Part shown: piece after piece, positions 16,483-24,360 of the stretch
Position numbering within the stretch: the stretch's first letter is position 1
Layout of the letters: every line of letters starts with the position of its first letter
Origin: BRHc4a sp049323755
GTDB taxonomy: Bacteria; Bacillota; Desulfotomaculia; Desulfotomaculales; Desulfocucumaceae
Direction: 5' to 3'
Assembly (NCBI GenBank): GCA_049323755.1
Contig: JBMOPE010000041.1
Coordinates: 186,001 to 250,000, forward strand
DNA length: 64,000 bases
Translations under genes and position numbers: made by a program
Notes under the pieces: generated by a model
What the model was told of the DNA's origin: nothing
Seen by the model: only the letters and a program-made list of their open reading frames with translations
The model's database searches: none

Positions 16483-16845
16483 TCAACTTTTATTATGGCG
16501 GTGATGCATTAATGCAGTTTCTATTATGGTGCTTACGCAGTCATCGTTTAATGAATAAAAAATCATTTTACCCTGCCTTCTGTGCTTGGCCAGGCCTACG
16601 TTTTTCAAGAAACGCAGGTGATGGGACGCTGCCGCCACCGTCGACCCGATAATGGCTGCCACATCACATACGCACAGCTCCTCACGGGAGAGGGCATATA
16701 TTATTTTAATCCTGGTATCATCTGCCAGGGCTTTAAAAACAGAGGCAAGTCCCTCCGTAACAAGCACTTCGCTTTTAAGCCTTTCCACCTTCTCTTCGTT
16801 AAAACAAAAAACCTCGCATACATCCTGCTGCTTCGAACCCGGCAT
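16483..16845 (-). CDS. cadC: ArsR/SmtB-family metal-responsive repressor, CadC type
   Basis: 120 residues, a winged-helix metalloregulator. Ligand pairs of the Cd/Pb/Zn sensor CadC are present: Cys in DVCEVFC at residues 9-13 and the ELCVCD motif in helix alpha-3 (about 56-61). The recognition helix segment AAASHHLRFLKN follows. CadC normally represses cadA, a metal-exporting P-type ATPase. Here the following gene is an unknown 85-residue protein and no cadA is in the window, so its target is either that gene or elsewhere. Confidence 0.88.
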   Translation of the reverse strand: MPGSKQQDVCEVFCFNEEKVERLKSEVLVTEGLASVFKALADDTRIKIIYALSREELCVCDVAAIIGSTVAAASHHLRFLKNVGLAKHRRQGKMIFYSLNDDCVSTIIETALMHHRHNKS

Positions 16846-17107
16846 TACGTATCCCTCCCTCTCTATACATTATATTACCTGTTTGAACATGATAATAATA
16901 CCTTTATCCTATATTGTCATCACCCATTTATTCAGAATATAACTTTTCTAGAAAAAAATATATGAGATACCCACCTAAATTCAAGCAACATTCCCGAATA
17001 ACTGGTTAAATACCTCAAATTCCCTTAAGGAAGGGCATGTATAAAGAGGTATCACCCACAGCAGAAGGAGGTGAAAAAACTTTTATAGTACCAATCAAAA
17101 TAATAAA

Positions 17108-17345
17108 ACATTAGCTTACTGAGCCGAATCTCCAAAAAACGGGGTACGGAGGAACCAATTTCCAGGGGTGAATCCCGATTTAAGTGGTCAGGAGAAAGAC
17201 GTAAGACGTCAGGACAGGGCAACCTTCTTGGTTAAAAAACTATTCAAATGCTCTTAATCCGCCGTCCGAAGTCCGACATCCGACGACTGAATCGGGTAGG
17301 GTTATCTTTTTCCCGAACCCGTCAGCTAACTCCGGAGGCTGAAAA
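17108..17345 (+). ncRNA. Cyclic di-AMP riboswitch (ydaO/yuaA type)
   Basis: Conserved blocks of the ydaO class appear in order: GAGCCGAATC, AACGGGG, GGAACCAATTT, GGGGTGAATCC, then CCCGAACCCGTCAGCTAACTCCG before the gene. A variable stem (CCCGATT ... AATCGGG) is enlarged by about 90 bases carrying an intergenic repeat. This riboswitch turns off expression at high c-di-AMP and typically controls cell-wall hydrolases and ion transporters. Here it leads a secreted CAP-domain gene. A possible additional leader element lies just before it (16.96-17.08 kb). Confidence 0.87.
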
Positions 17346-17360
17346 GAAAGGGGTAAATCA

Positions 17361-18098
17361 ATGAGATTAAGGTTTAAAAGAACACTAATAATAATGCTGA
17401 GCCTTTTCCTTTTTTCCACAATGTTTTCTCTGGGTACGGCGAATCCTGCAGCAGCATCTACCGGAACCAATTCTCTGACATTGGATAACAAGCTTATCTC
17501 TGAAATGGTAAGTCAGGCGCTGGCAAAGATGGGAATTAATACCCTGAACGTTAAAAACGACTCTTATAAAATATCTGTTTGCCCATATAAAGACGGGAAG
17601 AAAGTCGTAATACCAATCGATAAATCTAAAACAGGTACCCAACCAGTTCCCCAGCCAAAGCCCATTCCGACTCCGCAACCAAGTCCCGCCCCACAACCTT
17701 CACAGCCAGTCCAGGGTCTGAGTGCAGATGAACAACAAATGCTTGACTTGGTAAACGCAGCACGAACCAGTGCGGGATTGAGTCCCCTTCAGCCCGATCT
17801 CAACCTGGTGAAACTGGCTAGGCTAAAAGCGCAGGACATGATTGATAAAAACTACTTTTCCCATAACTCTCCGACCTATGGCTCACCTTTTGATATGATG
17901 AAGTCCGCCGGGATTACTTACCGTTACGCCGGAGAAAACCTGGCCGGGGCGCCAGCCGTTGACACAGCGCATACAAACCTCATGAACTCACCGGGCCACA
18001 GGGCCAACATCTTAAATGCCAACTTTAGCAAAGTAGGCATCGGGATTGTAAACGGAGGTCCTTACGGGAAAATGTTTGTTCAGATGTTTAATGGTTAA
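17361..18098 (+). CDS. Secreted CAP/SCP-domain protein (YkwD-like)
   Basis: 245 residues. Signal peptide at residues 1-32, a spacer, a Pro/Gln-rich linker (about 92-118) and a C-terminal CAP domain (about 125-245) with the QMLDLVNAAR start, HNSPTYGSPFDMM and GENLAG...NSPGHRANIL motifs that form the conserved cavity. CAP proteins of spore formers are common in the cell wall or spore coat. The exact activity is unknown. AAAGGGG precedes the ATG; expression is likely controlled by the c-di-AMP riboswitch immediately upstream. It ends at a strong terminator. Confidence 0.92.
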   Translation: MRLRFKRTLIIMLSLFLFSTMFSLGTANPAAASTGTNSLTLDNKLISEMVSQALAKMGINTLNVKNDSYKISVCPYKDGKKVVIPIDKSKTGTQPVPQPKPIPTPQPSPAPQPSQPVQGLSADEQQMLDLVNAARTSAGLSPLQPDLNLVKLARLKAQDMIDKNYFSHNSPTYGSPFDMMKSAGITYRYAGENLAGAPAVDTAHTNLMNSPGHRANILNANFSKVGIGIVNGGPYGKMFVQMFNG

Positions 18099-18117
18099 TT
18101 AGAATATATCAAGTCCC

Positions 18118-18157
18118 AAAGAGCCCCGGAGGAAATATCGCCTCCGGGGCTCTTTGC
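18118..18157 (+). terminator. Rho-independent terminator of the CAP-domain gene
   Basis: 15-bp stem AAAGAGCCCCGGAGG/CCTCCGGGGCTCTTT with an eight-base loop, 20 bp after the stop codon. Confidence 0.9.
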
Positions 18158-18242
18158 CGTACTAGAATAAGGTAATAATAAAAGAGAGGAAAGGGAACAC
18201 TATTTCAAGGATTTCTTATTGTTTAGTCCGGGGGTCATATAA

Positions 18243-18713
18243 ATGGAAAATATTTTATGGGCAGTTTCCCTGTGGCTGTTGGTATTCGTTCTAATACCGA
18301 TAGAGAGAATAAAAATGCTTTGGCCCGTGGCGGTAATATCTTTCATCTGGATGTTCTTCCTGAATTACGCCTTTGTTCATCTGGGGTACTATGATTTTAC
18401 CAAAAACGTATTCCCGGTCGCGGGAGTGCCGTTACTGGTTCCTCTGGGGGGAGCAGCAGGTGGAATACTGCTGATGAACTGGATGCACCCAAAACCGATG
18501 TTTAAGGTTTTAACAGTATTGCTTTTTGCTGGTTTTATGAATCTTGCTTCAGCCATTTTCATGTGGCGGCATGCGTTCGTGATGTTAAATGGTTTCAATC
18601 ATTTTCTCCATTTTGCGGTAAATATAGCCGGAGTGTCTGTTCTTGTCTGGCTGCTATTGGCCGTAGTGGGTGAGGAAAGAATATATTCAGGAAACAAAAC
18701 AAGGTTTATATAA
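18243..18713 (+). CDS. Integral membrane protein (CBO0543-like)
   Basis: 156 residues with about five hydrophobic helices (residues 3-20, 26-46, 60-78, 86-106, 118-142). The pattern (WMFFLNYAF, FNHFLHF near the C-terminus) resembles the CBO0543-type membrane protein family of spore formers, whose function is unknown. ATG with a G-rich site upstream. It is followed by the convergent NhaC antiporter gene. Confidence 0.6.
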   Translation: MENILWAVSLWLLVFVLIPIERIKMLWPVAVISFIWMFFLNYAFVHLGYYDFTKNVFPVAGVPLLVPLGGAAGGILLMNWMHPKPMFKVLTVLLFAGFMNLASAIFMWRHAFVMLNGFNHFLHFAVNIAGVSVLVWLLLAVVGEERIYSGNKTRFI

Positions 18714-18811
18714 TAACACGGACTATCAGCAACTCCCCATTTCTCTCCTTCTAACGGATGCTTCCATTCCTAAGTGGTCAATATATTCGGAGCCTTGGGC
18801 CCGATACTCCA

Positions 18812-20230
18812 TTAAATTATCGCCTGCACTAAGACAAAAAGTATTGTTGAAATGCCAATAACTATTGACGCATAGGGGAGTGTGGTCTGAACATGATCCA
18901 AAATGGGAACATTGGTTATGGCTGAAGTTAACACGGGGGTTTCTCCGAGGGGAGACACGTTATCGCCTATCGATCCCCCGGCCAGAACAGCCCCCATGGT
19001 CAGGGGAAGGCTTGCCCCGGTACTCACAGCCAGGGGAAGGCCGAGAGGCATTATTAATGCCCATGTTGCCCAGGATGAACCGATAAAATACGAAGTAAAG
19101 CCGCCTATCAAAAATATGGCCGCAGGTATTAAAACTTTTGGTAGGGTAGCACCTACGGTTTTGGAAACAAAACTGACAAAGCCCAAATCCTGGGTGGCAC
19201 TGGACAGTGACCAGCTCAGGATCAGAACAACTATGGGCGGCAAAAGCTCTGTTCCCCCGCTTAGAAAATGGCTCTCCATTTCGGCCATGGGCACTTTCTG
19301 CAAAGCATAGAAAACGGCGGTCAGTATTAAAGTGGCAAAGGTTGCTATAAAAATGGCCTTTTCAAATTCAGCATGCATTATAGCCTCGATAAATGACCTG
19401 CCATCACCTTTTCCAGTCCACCAGAACAGAAAAAAGATCAGGGAAACCAGCAATGTTGCCGGTAAAAGGAGATTGACAACCCTGGGTTTTGCCCTTTCCT
19501 CAAATTCACACTGCTCACGGGCCTCGTGTTCGCCATGAACGCCGCCCTTCATTTTCCCTGCCTTGCCGAACCGCCACTTGCCGAACCCCAGCCCGAAGTA
19601 AATGACAAGAATACTCATTATGACCATGCCGAGGGGGTAAAAAAGGAAAGGTATGCTTTTCAGGTAAAGGGTATATGGAGAACCGGATATACCGGCAGCC
19701 CTCATGGCGTTGGCTGTAACACCTATTATGTACCCGACGTAGGTGGTGGCAACGGGGATAAGAACGATAAGCTGGGACGAGGTAACATTAATGACCATGG
19801 CCAGCTTTTCTTTCGAGCCCTTTACTTTTTCTATAAGGGGATTGGCTACCGTTCCCGTTGCTATAACATGAAAGCAGCAATCCAGGAATGTCGCCGGGGA
19901 TACTGCCCAGACCGACAATAATGCTCCCCTTTCATTCTTTACATACCTTTCCGCCAACATAGAGAAACCTTTTATTCCGCCGGAGAGCTTGAAAATTTCG
20001 GTAAGGGAACCGAATAAAAATAGGAATAAAACAATAAAGGCGCTTTCCTTTGAAGCCAGGGAGCCTACAAGGTACTCAGCAGCCTTTACCGTCCCACTGA
20101 AAATATTCTTGGTGATAAGTATGCTCCCCGCCAAAAGCCCAAGGGTCAGGGAAGGGACAATCCGTTTAGTGATCACAGCTACCATAACAGTAATCACTGG
20201 TGGTACTACTGACAGCCATTCACTATTCAA
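18812..20230 (-). CDS. Na+/H+ antiporter, NhaC family
   Basis: 472 residues, about 11-12 transmembrane helices, with the family segments GGFTSYFIGSSWATWALIMP and AGGSIGDNVSPLGETPV near the C-terminus. NhaC-type carriers exchange external H+ for internal Na+ (some exchange malate/lactate). Start is a TTG with GGGAGG upstream. A cytoplasmic loop (about residues 225-245) is rich in His, Glu and Lys. Next to SigI-related genes on the same strand, but about 145 bp separate them. Confidence 0.88.
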   Translation of the reverse strand: MNSEWLSVVPPVITVMVAVITKRIVPSLTLGLLAGSILITKNIFSGTVKAAEYLVGSLASKESAFIVLFLFLFGSLTEIFKLSGGIKGFSMLAERYVKNERGALLSVWAVSPATFLDCCFHVIATGTVANPLIEKVKGSKEKLAMVINVTSSQLIVLIPVATTYVGYIIGVTANAMRAAGISGSPYTLYLKSIPFLFYPLGMVIMSILVIYFGLGFGKWRFGKAGKMKGGVHGEHEAREQCEFEERAKPRVVNLLLPATLLVSLIFFLFWWTGKGDGRSFIEAIMHAEFEKAIFIATFATLILTAVFYALQKVPMAEMESHFLSGGTELLPPIVVLILSWSLSSATQDLGFVSFVSKTVGATLPKVLIPAAIFLIGGFTSYFIGSSWATWALIMPLGLPLAVSTGASLPLTMGAVLAGGSIGDNVSPLGETPVLTSAITNVPILDHVQTTLPYASIVIGISTILFVLVQAII

Positions 20231-20374
20231 TAAAAAGACCTCCCGATGGTTATTTTTTTTAGCACAGGAAGATTTTTTATCCCTATGCTAAAAGCAAGCC
20301 CCAAAGGAGCTACTTTCGGAGTATTTGCGTTCCCACACAAATATGGAAATCCGAGGTCGTTCTATAAAAAATAT

Positions 20375-20923
20375 TCATATCTCATCGTTATTGAAGTCAT
20401 TCCAGTACCTTCTCAGCGCCAGCCGGGCCCGCTGTATCAATACTTTTATATAATTATCGTTATCAGCCTGCCCTTCTTTTTTTCCCAGAAGCTCATCGTA
20501 AGAAACCCCGTAGTCTTTCAAAACCTCCTTATATTTTTCACACAGGTCTTCAATACTCTCCCCATTATTATAATATAGTCCTCCATTAAGTAACTGTACT
20601 ATGTACTTGTCTAAAATAATGGCTTTATTCAAACTTTCTTGTTTGCCTTTTTTTATAAAAAATTCATGTATATGAATATATATGACCTCCCGTGCAAAGT
20701 CTAAAAAGTCATAATCCATTTCCCTGGTATATTTATCAATTGCATAATCAAAAGCATTAAGAGCTACTTCTAGTTCAATGTCTATGTCCCATTTCAATTT
20801 TTTATCGCATATATCAGAAGCAGTCCTCCTGACAAAACTCCTGTTTCTGGCCAGAAGAAACATACGGGCATAAGGATCGCCCTTTTGGGCCATAAATACC
20901 AATTTATTCAGATGAAAATTCAT
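20375..20923 (-). CDS. Truncated SigI-like protein
   Basis: 182 residues, aligned by eye with the SigI protein encoded at 22161-22910: AQKGD, FVRRTASDICDKKLKWD and ALNAFDYAIDKY match the SigI region-2 segments AQKGD, FIARVSSRVCNRYLTWD and ALLAFNEAIDNY. The C-terminus stops after a short helical stretch and lacks the SigI C-terminal DNA-binding region (INELLTGVKRKVIEKNRRY-type). It may be an inactive paralogue or an interfering factor. Good site AAGGAGG before the ATG. No anti-sigma gene directly follows. Confidence 0.7.
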   Translation of the reverse strand: MNFHLNKLVFMAQKGDPYARMFLLARNRSFVRRTASDICDKKLKWDIDIELEVALNAFDYAIDKYTREMDYDFLDFAREVIYIHIHEFFIKKGKQESLNKAIILDKYIVQLLNGGLYYNNGESIEDLCEKYKEVLKDYGVSYDELLGKKEGQADNDNYIKVLIQRARLALRRYWNDFNNDEI

Positions 20924-21081
20924 CCTGAAGGAACACCTCCTTTAACAGTTATTCGTATTATTTTTAATTTTTGGGTATGTATGCTTCAAAAAAGAAACCG
21001 CCTTACTGGCGGGAAAAGAGGAGGTTATTAATGAGATTAAGGGGGGCAATTAGAAATTAACAGTTCAATAATATATTCATT

Positions 21082-22164
21082 TCAACGCCATGATTCGGCA
21101 TCTTTTTCTGTTTCCCATGAACTATTCCATCTCCCGCTATTCGTCGGCATGCCTTCCTTCCATTGTTCCCCTTCATGATCTTGCTGTACGTCTTGTTGGC
21201 CTGTTCCCTGCTCTTTTTCTCCATCAGGAATTGCCGGCGGAGTCACAGCGCCAGGTGAGGGCTTATTATTCCAGTTATAACCGGCATCATGTTGTTCCCC
21301 TTTTCCAGTGTTGTTTGACGGCATATGCCATTCGCCTGGCTCTTCTTCCCAGTTGTCCGGATTGTAAGTATCCTGTGAAGCCGGATACACTTCCACGGCT
21401 TGTTGTGGAAAAAGCCCCGGCAGGGTAACATTGTTATCTTTTAATACTTTCTCCAGCTGGTCGCCTTTAAACGCCTCCGCCTGCACATTAAGACCATCCT
21501 CGCGGCAGCGCTCGTAAACCATGTATTCATTAACAGTCATGCCCATGTTTTCTGCCATACGCTTGGCATTTTCATCCGTTTTGCCTACTAAAACAACTCC
21601 ATACATATCTTTACTTATCATTTTACTGCCTACAACACTCCTGAGCTTTTCCTCGTCAACCACAGATAATTGATTTTTATCAAGAGGTATTACGCTTAGA
21701 AGAACATAATTCCGGTCTTTTCCCAAAAGACCTTTCTTACCGGCATCTTCGATAATAAGTTCCACTGCCTGGTATATATCCTGGCCTTCAAGAGAAATGC
21801 CGTCCAAGCTATATTCGGTTCCTTTATTTATATCTCTGGATTTTATAACTCTTGCTTCCCTGTCGACCAACAATTCTATTCCATGGTTTATATCCATTGA
21901 TATACTGGCCACGGCCGTACCGGACCCAGTCAGGGGAGCAAAGATACCTAACGCTATAACGAGTATCAGAACTGCAGCGGCAGAGGCATATTTCAAAAGC
22001 GTATGTTTAAACAAGGGTTTCCTGTCCTTTATTTCCACTTCAATTATCTGCCCCACCAGGGGCTTTACTTTTGGAGTAGGTATCTCTACAAAATCCCCTG
22101 CATTTGAGTAGATGACTGTTTTGTTGCCCTGGCTTCTCATGACAACGCCTTTGACTTTTTTCAT
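21082..22164 (-). CDS. rsgI: Anti-sigma-I factor RsgI-like membrane protein
   Basis: 360 residues. The N-terminal RsgI domain (about 1-50; GVVMRSQGNKTVIYSNAGDF) binds SigI, then comes one transmembrane helix (about 58-78) and the extracytoplasmic conserved RsgI segment with SISMDINHGIELLVDREARV. The tail (about 255-360) is Trp/Gln/Asn/Glu-rich and low in complexity, unlike the carbohydrate-binding tails of cellulolytic clostridia, so the sensed signal is unknown. Start overlaps the sigI stop by 4 bp. Confidence 0.92.
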   Translation of the reverse strand: MKKVKGVVMRSQGNKTVIYSNAGDFVEIPTPKVKPLVGQIIEVEIKDRKPLFKHTLLKYASAAAVLILVIALGIFAPLTGSGTAVASISMDINHGIELLVDREARVIKSRDINKGTEYSLDGISLEGQDIYQAVELIIEDAGKKGLLGKDRNYVLLSVIPLDKNQLSVVDEEKLRSVVGSKMISKDMYGVVLVGKTDENAKRMAENMGMTVNEYMVYERCREDGLNVQAEAFKGDQLEKVLKDNNVTLPGLFPQQAVEVYPASQDTYNPDNWEEEPGEWHMPSNNTGKGEQHDAGYNWNNKPSPGAVTPPAIPDGEKEQGTGQQDVQQDHEGEQWKEGMPTNSGRWNSSWETEKDAESWR

Positions 22165-22910
22165 CTGAAGGTCACCTTCTCCTCTTGGGTGATTTCCGGT
22201 AATTGTGTAAAACTTTTTAGAGGATAAAATCTCGGTTCGGTAATAATTAACACCAGAGCAATTAAATATCTTCTGTTCTTTTCAATTACCTTTCGCTTGA
22301 CCCCGGTGAGCAATTCCATTTCTTTTATGGGTAAAAGTTTGTTTCTTGTCAGGTATTCCATAAGGTTTGCCTGACTGGCCAGGTTCATAGCAATTTTCAT
22401 CAAATTTTCCTTAGTATCCTTATGTTTGGGTGAAACTTTAACAAGATCATCCAGGGTCACCCCGTATTGCCCCAAAACCTCAATATAATCTTCCACCACC
22501 TGACCCAAGAATTCCTGTTTCTCGGCTTCGAAGTGCATTCCTTTGGATTTTTCCATATCATACCGACTCAGCTCTTCATCGTCAGGGTCCATTGGAGATA
22601 AGGACAAATGTTGATGCTTTGACTCTTTACGAAAATAGTCCACAAGCCTTCTTCTGATAACTGTCTGGGCAAATGTATGAAATGATGTTCCTTTGTCTGC
22701 CTTATAATTATCAATTGCTTCATTAAAGGCAAGTAGTGCGATGCTTATTTCATCGTCATTGTCCCAGGTGAGATACCTGTTGCAGACCCTTGAACTTACC
22801 CTGGCTATGAATTCCCTGTGACTGTTTATTATTTCCTCCCGGGCAAGGTTGTCGCCTTTTTGAGCGGAAATAAGGTGCTTGTCAATCTTTTTTTCCTCCA
22901 AAATAATCAC
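22161..22910 (-). CDS. sigI: RNA polymerase sigma-I factor SigI
   Basis: 249 residues, the full SigI length. Region 2 is at about 10-90, the middle has VEDYIEVLGQYGV, and the C-terminal domain ends with LTGVKRKVIEKNRRYLIALVLI, the recognition segment for SigI promoters. SigI answers heat or envelope stress, or polysaccharides, depending on its RsgI partner. The promoter carries the TGTAAC/TGTGAC direct repeat described for 22987-23019, so this operon probably also belongs to the nearby two-component regulon. Confidence 0.93.
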   Translation of the reverse strand: MIILEEKKIDKHLISAQKGDNLAREEIINSHREFIARVSSRVCNRYLTWDNDDEISIALLAFNEAIDNYKADKGTSFHTFAQTVIRRRLVDYFRKESKHQHLSLSPMDPDDEELSRYDMEKSKGMHFEAEKQEFLGQVVEDYIEVLGQYGVTLDDLVKVSPKHKDTKENLMKIAMNLASQANLMEYLTRNKLLPIKEMELLTGVKRKVIEKNRRYLIALVLIITEPRFYPLKSFTQLPEITQEEKVTFR

Positions 22911-22986
22911 TCCGCTTTATAAGTCTTTCGTAAAGTTAGTTCTCTTTGGGTGGGTAGCCAAATTTCTTTCATCTTTTTAACGGTTA

Positions 22987-23019
22987 ATTATATACAGGCA
23001 ATGTCACAGGAAGGTTACA
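22987..23019 (-). promoter_or_regulatory. Response-regulator box and -10 of sigI-rsgI
   Basis: On the minus strand: TGTAAC, five bases, TGTGAC, ten bases, TATAAT. Same layout as five other promoters in this block. The half-site pitch of 11 bp is typical of OmpR/PhoB-family regulators that replace the -35 element. Confidence 0.7.
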
Positions 23020-23178
23020 AATACCATAAAAACAGGATTTGCCATAATATAAGTAGGTGGTAGCACAGGTACAATACAATCACGGCCGAATAAAAGATGC
23101 ACAAGTACAAAAGCCCCGGTTTCGACCGGAGGCGTTTTGATATATAGGGAACGTTATTTAACAAAAATGTTAACTGAC

Positions 23179-23211
23179 TGTAACCTTATTGTGATATTGC
23201 ACATGTAAAAT
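23179..23211 (+). promoter_or_regulatory. Response-regulator box and -10 of the 103-residue secreted protein gene
   Basis: TGTAAC, five bases, TGTGAT, ten bases, TAAAAT; the start codon follows at 23237. It is one of six such promoters. Confidence 0.7.
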
Positions 23212-23236
23212 AAGCTAAAAGAAAGGAGGGTACATA

Positions 23237-23548
23237 ATGAAACTCTTAAACAAAAAGATTTTGCTGGTATTAATGGCGGCTTTGCTGGTGGTGGCAATGT
23301 CAACGTCAATTGCCATGGCAGACCCGGTCAGTACCCAGCCTCAACAGTCCACAAGTCCTGATCCGACACAACAGTTAACGCAACCCCAGACACCCAATAC
23401 ACAGGGATATTATCCATACCCCGGATATTGCCCCTGGTACGGGACAGTAAACCCCGATTTCCAGCCAAACTATGACTGGAGCAATAACAACAGAAATTAT
23501 GGTCAGTGGAACATGTGGGGCGGCGGCACGGGATGGGGGTGCTGGTAA
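23237..23548 (+). CDS. Small secreted Tyr/Trp/Asn-rich protein
   Basis: 103 residues. Signal peptide at 1-28 (cleavage near AMA), then a Gln/Thr/Pro-rich stretch (about 30-58) and a Tyr/Pro/Trp/Gly-rich tail ending in GWGCW. A similar tail (GYGCW) ends the 179-residue secreted protein at 25888. No known domain. Good ribosome-binding site AAAGGAGGG. It lies between sigI (divergent) and the two-component system, has the shared response-regulator box and its own terminator. Probably a secreted or wall-bound protein of the same regulon. Confidence 0.75.
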   Translation: MKLLNKKILLVLMAALLVVAMSTSIAMADPVSTQPQQSTSPDPTQQLTQPQTPNTQGYYPYPGYCPWYGTVNPDFQPNYDWSNNNRNYGQWNMWGGGTGWGCW

Positions 23549-23567
23549 AAAAATTACTTACTTACCT

Positions 23568-23602
23568 TTAGACTCCGATAACAACGGAGTCTAATTAATT
23601 TT
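23568..23602 (+). terminator. Rho-independent terminator
   Basis: Ten-base-pair stem TTAGACTCCG/CGGAGTCTAA followed by TTAATTTT, 20 bp after the 103-residue protein gene. A similar hairpin follows the 29204 gene. Confidence 0.8.
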
Positions 23603-23659
23603 GTCGGAAGGAATAATACAGTGTAAAATTGTAATATATCTGACAGAGTAGGTGTTTTA

Positions 23660-24349
23660 ATGAAAAAAAGGATTATGATCGCGGATGATGATGAACGGAT
23701 CCGGGAAGTGGTACGGCTGTACCTTGAGGCTGAAGGGTTTGAGGTATACCAGGCACAAGATGGCCAGCAGGTATTGGATCAGTTACGCAGAAAAAATGTA
23801 GACCTGGTGGTTTTGGATTTGATGATGCCGGTAATCGACGGGTGGACCGTCTGTAAAATACTCCGAAAGGATTTTAAAATACCAATAGTGATGCTGACTG
23901 CCAAGGGGGAAGAAAACGATCGTGTACTTGGTCTCGATCTGGGCGCCGATGACTATATAGTCAAACCCTTTAGCCCCCGTGAGCTTGTAGCCCGGATTAG
24001 AGCGGTACTAAGGAGAACCGAGGGAGACAATAACGAAGCCGGTGTTATAAATTATCCCGGCTTCAAGCTAAACCGGATAACCCGGGAAATAGAGGTGGAC
24101 GGTGAGAGTGTCAGGCTGACCGCCAAGGAATTCGACCTCCTGCTCTGCCTGGCCGGCAACCCCGGCAGAATATATAACCGGGACCAATTGCTGGACCTTG
24201 TTTGGGGCTATGACTACTGCGGAGATTCCCGTACAGTGGACACCCACATCAACCGCCTCAGAACCAAACTGGAAAGCCAGGCGGGAAATTGTGACTTTAT
24301 TCAGACTGTGAGGGGAGCGGGATACAAATTCGAGGCAACTGGTCATTAA
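23660..24349 (+). CDS. OmpR/PhoB-family response regulator
   Basis: 229 residues. Receiver domain with acidic DDD near residues 8-10, phosphoacceptor Asp in VVLDLMMP (about residue 54) and conserved Lys in DYIVKPF (about 103); C-terminal winged helix (about 130-226) with SRTVDTHINRLRTKL recognition helix and a TVRGAGYKFE wing. The cognate kinase starts 11 bp downstream. The direct repeats in six nearby promoters have the spacing expected for this family, so it is the best candidate to bind them. A PhoP-, CssR- or metal-type signal cannot be told apart from sequence. Confidence 0.93.
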   Translation: MKKRIMIADDDERIREVVRLYLEAEGFEVYQAQDGQQVLDQLRRKNVDLVVLDLMMPVIDGWTVCKILRKDFKIPIVMLTAKGEENDRVLGLDLGADDYIVKPFSPRELVARIRAVLRRTEGDNNEAGVINYPGFKLNRITREIEVDGESVRLTAKEFDLLLCLAGNPGRIYNRDQLLDLVWGYDYCGDSRTVDTHINRLRTKLESQAGNCDFIQTVRGAGYKFEATGH

Positions 24350-24360
24350 AAAAGAGTCTG

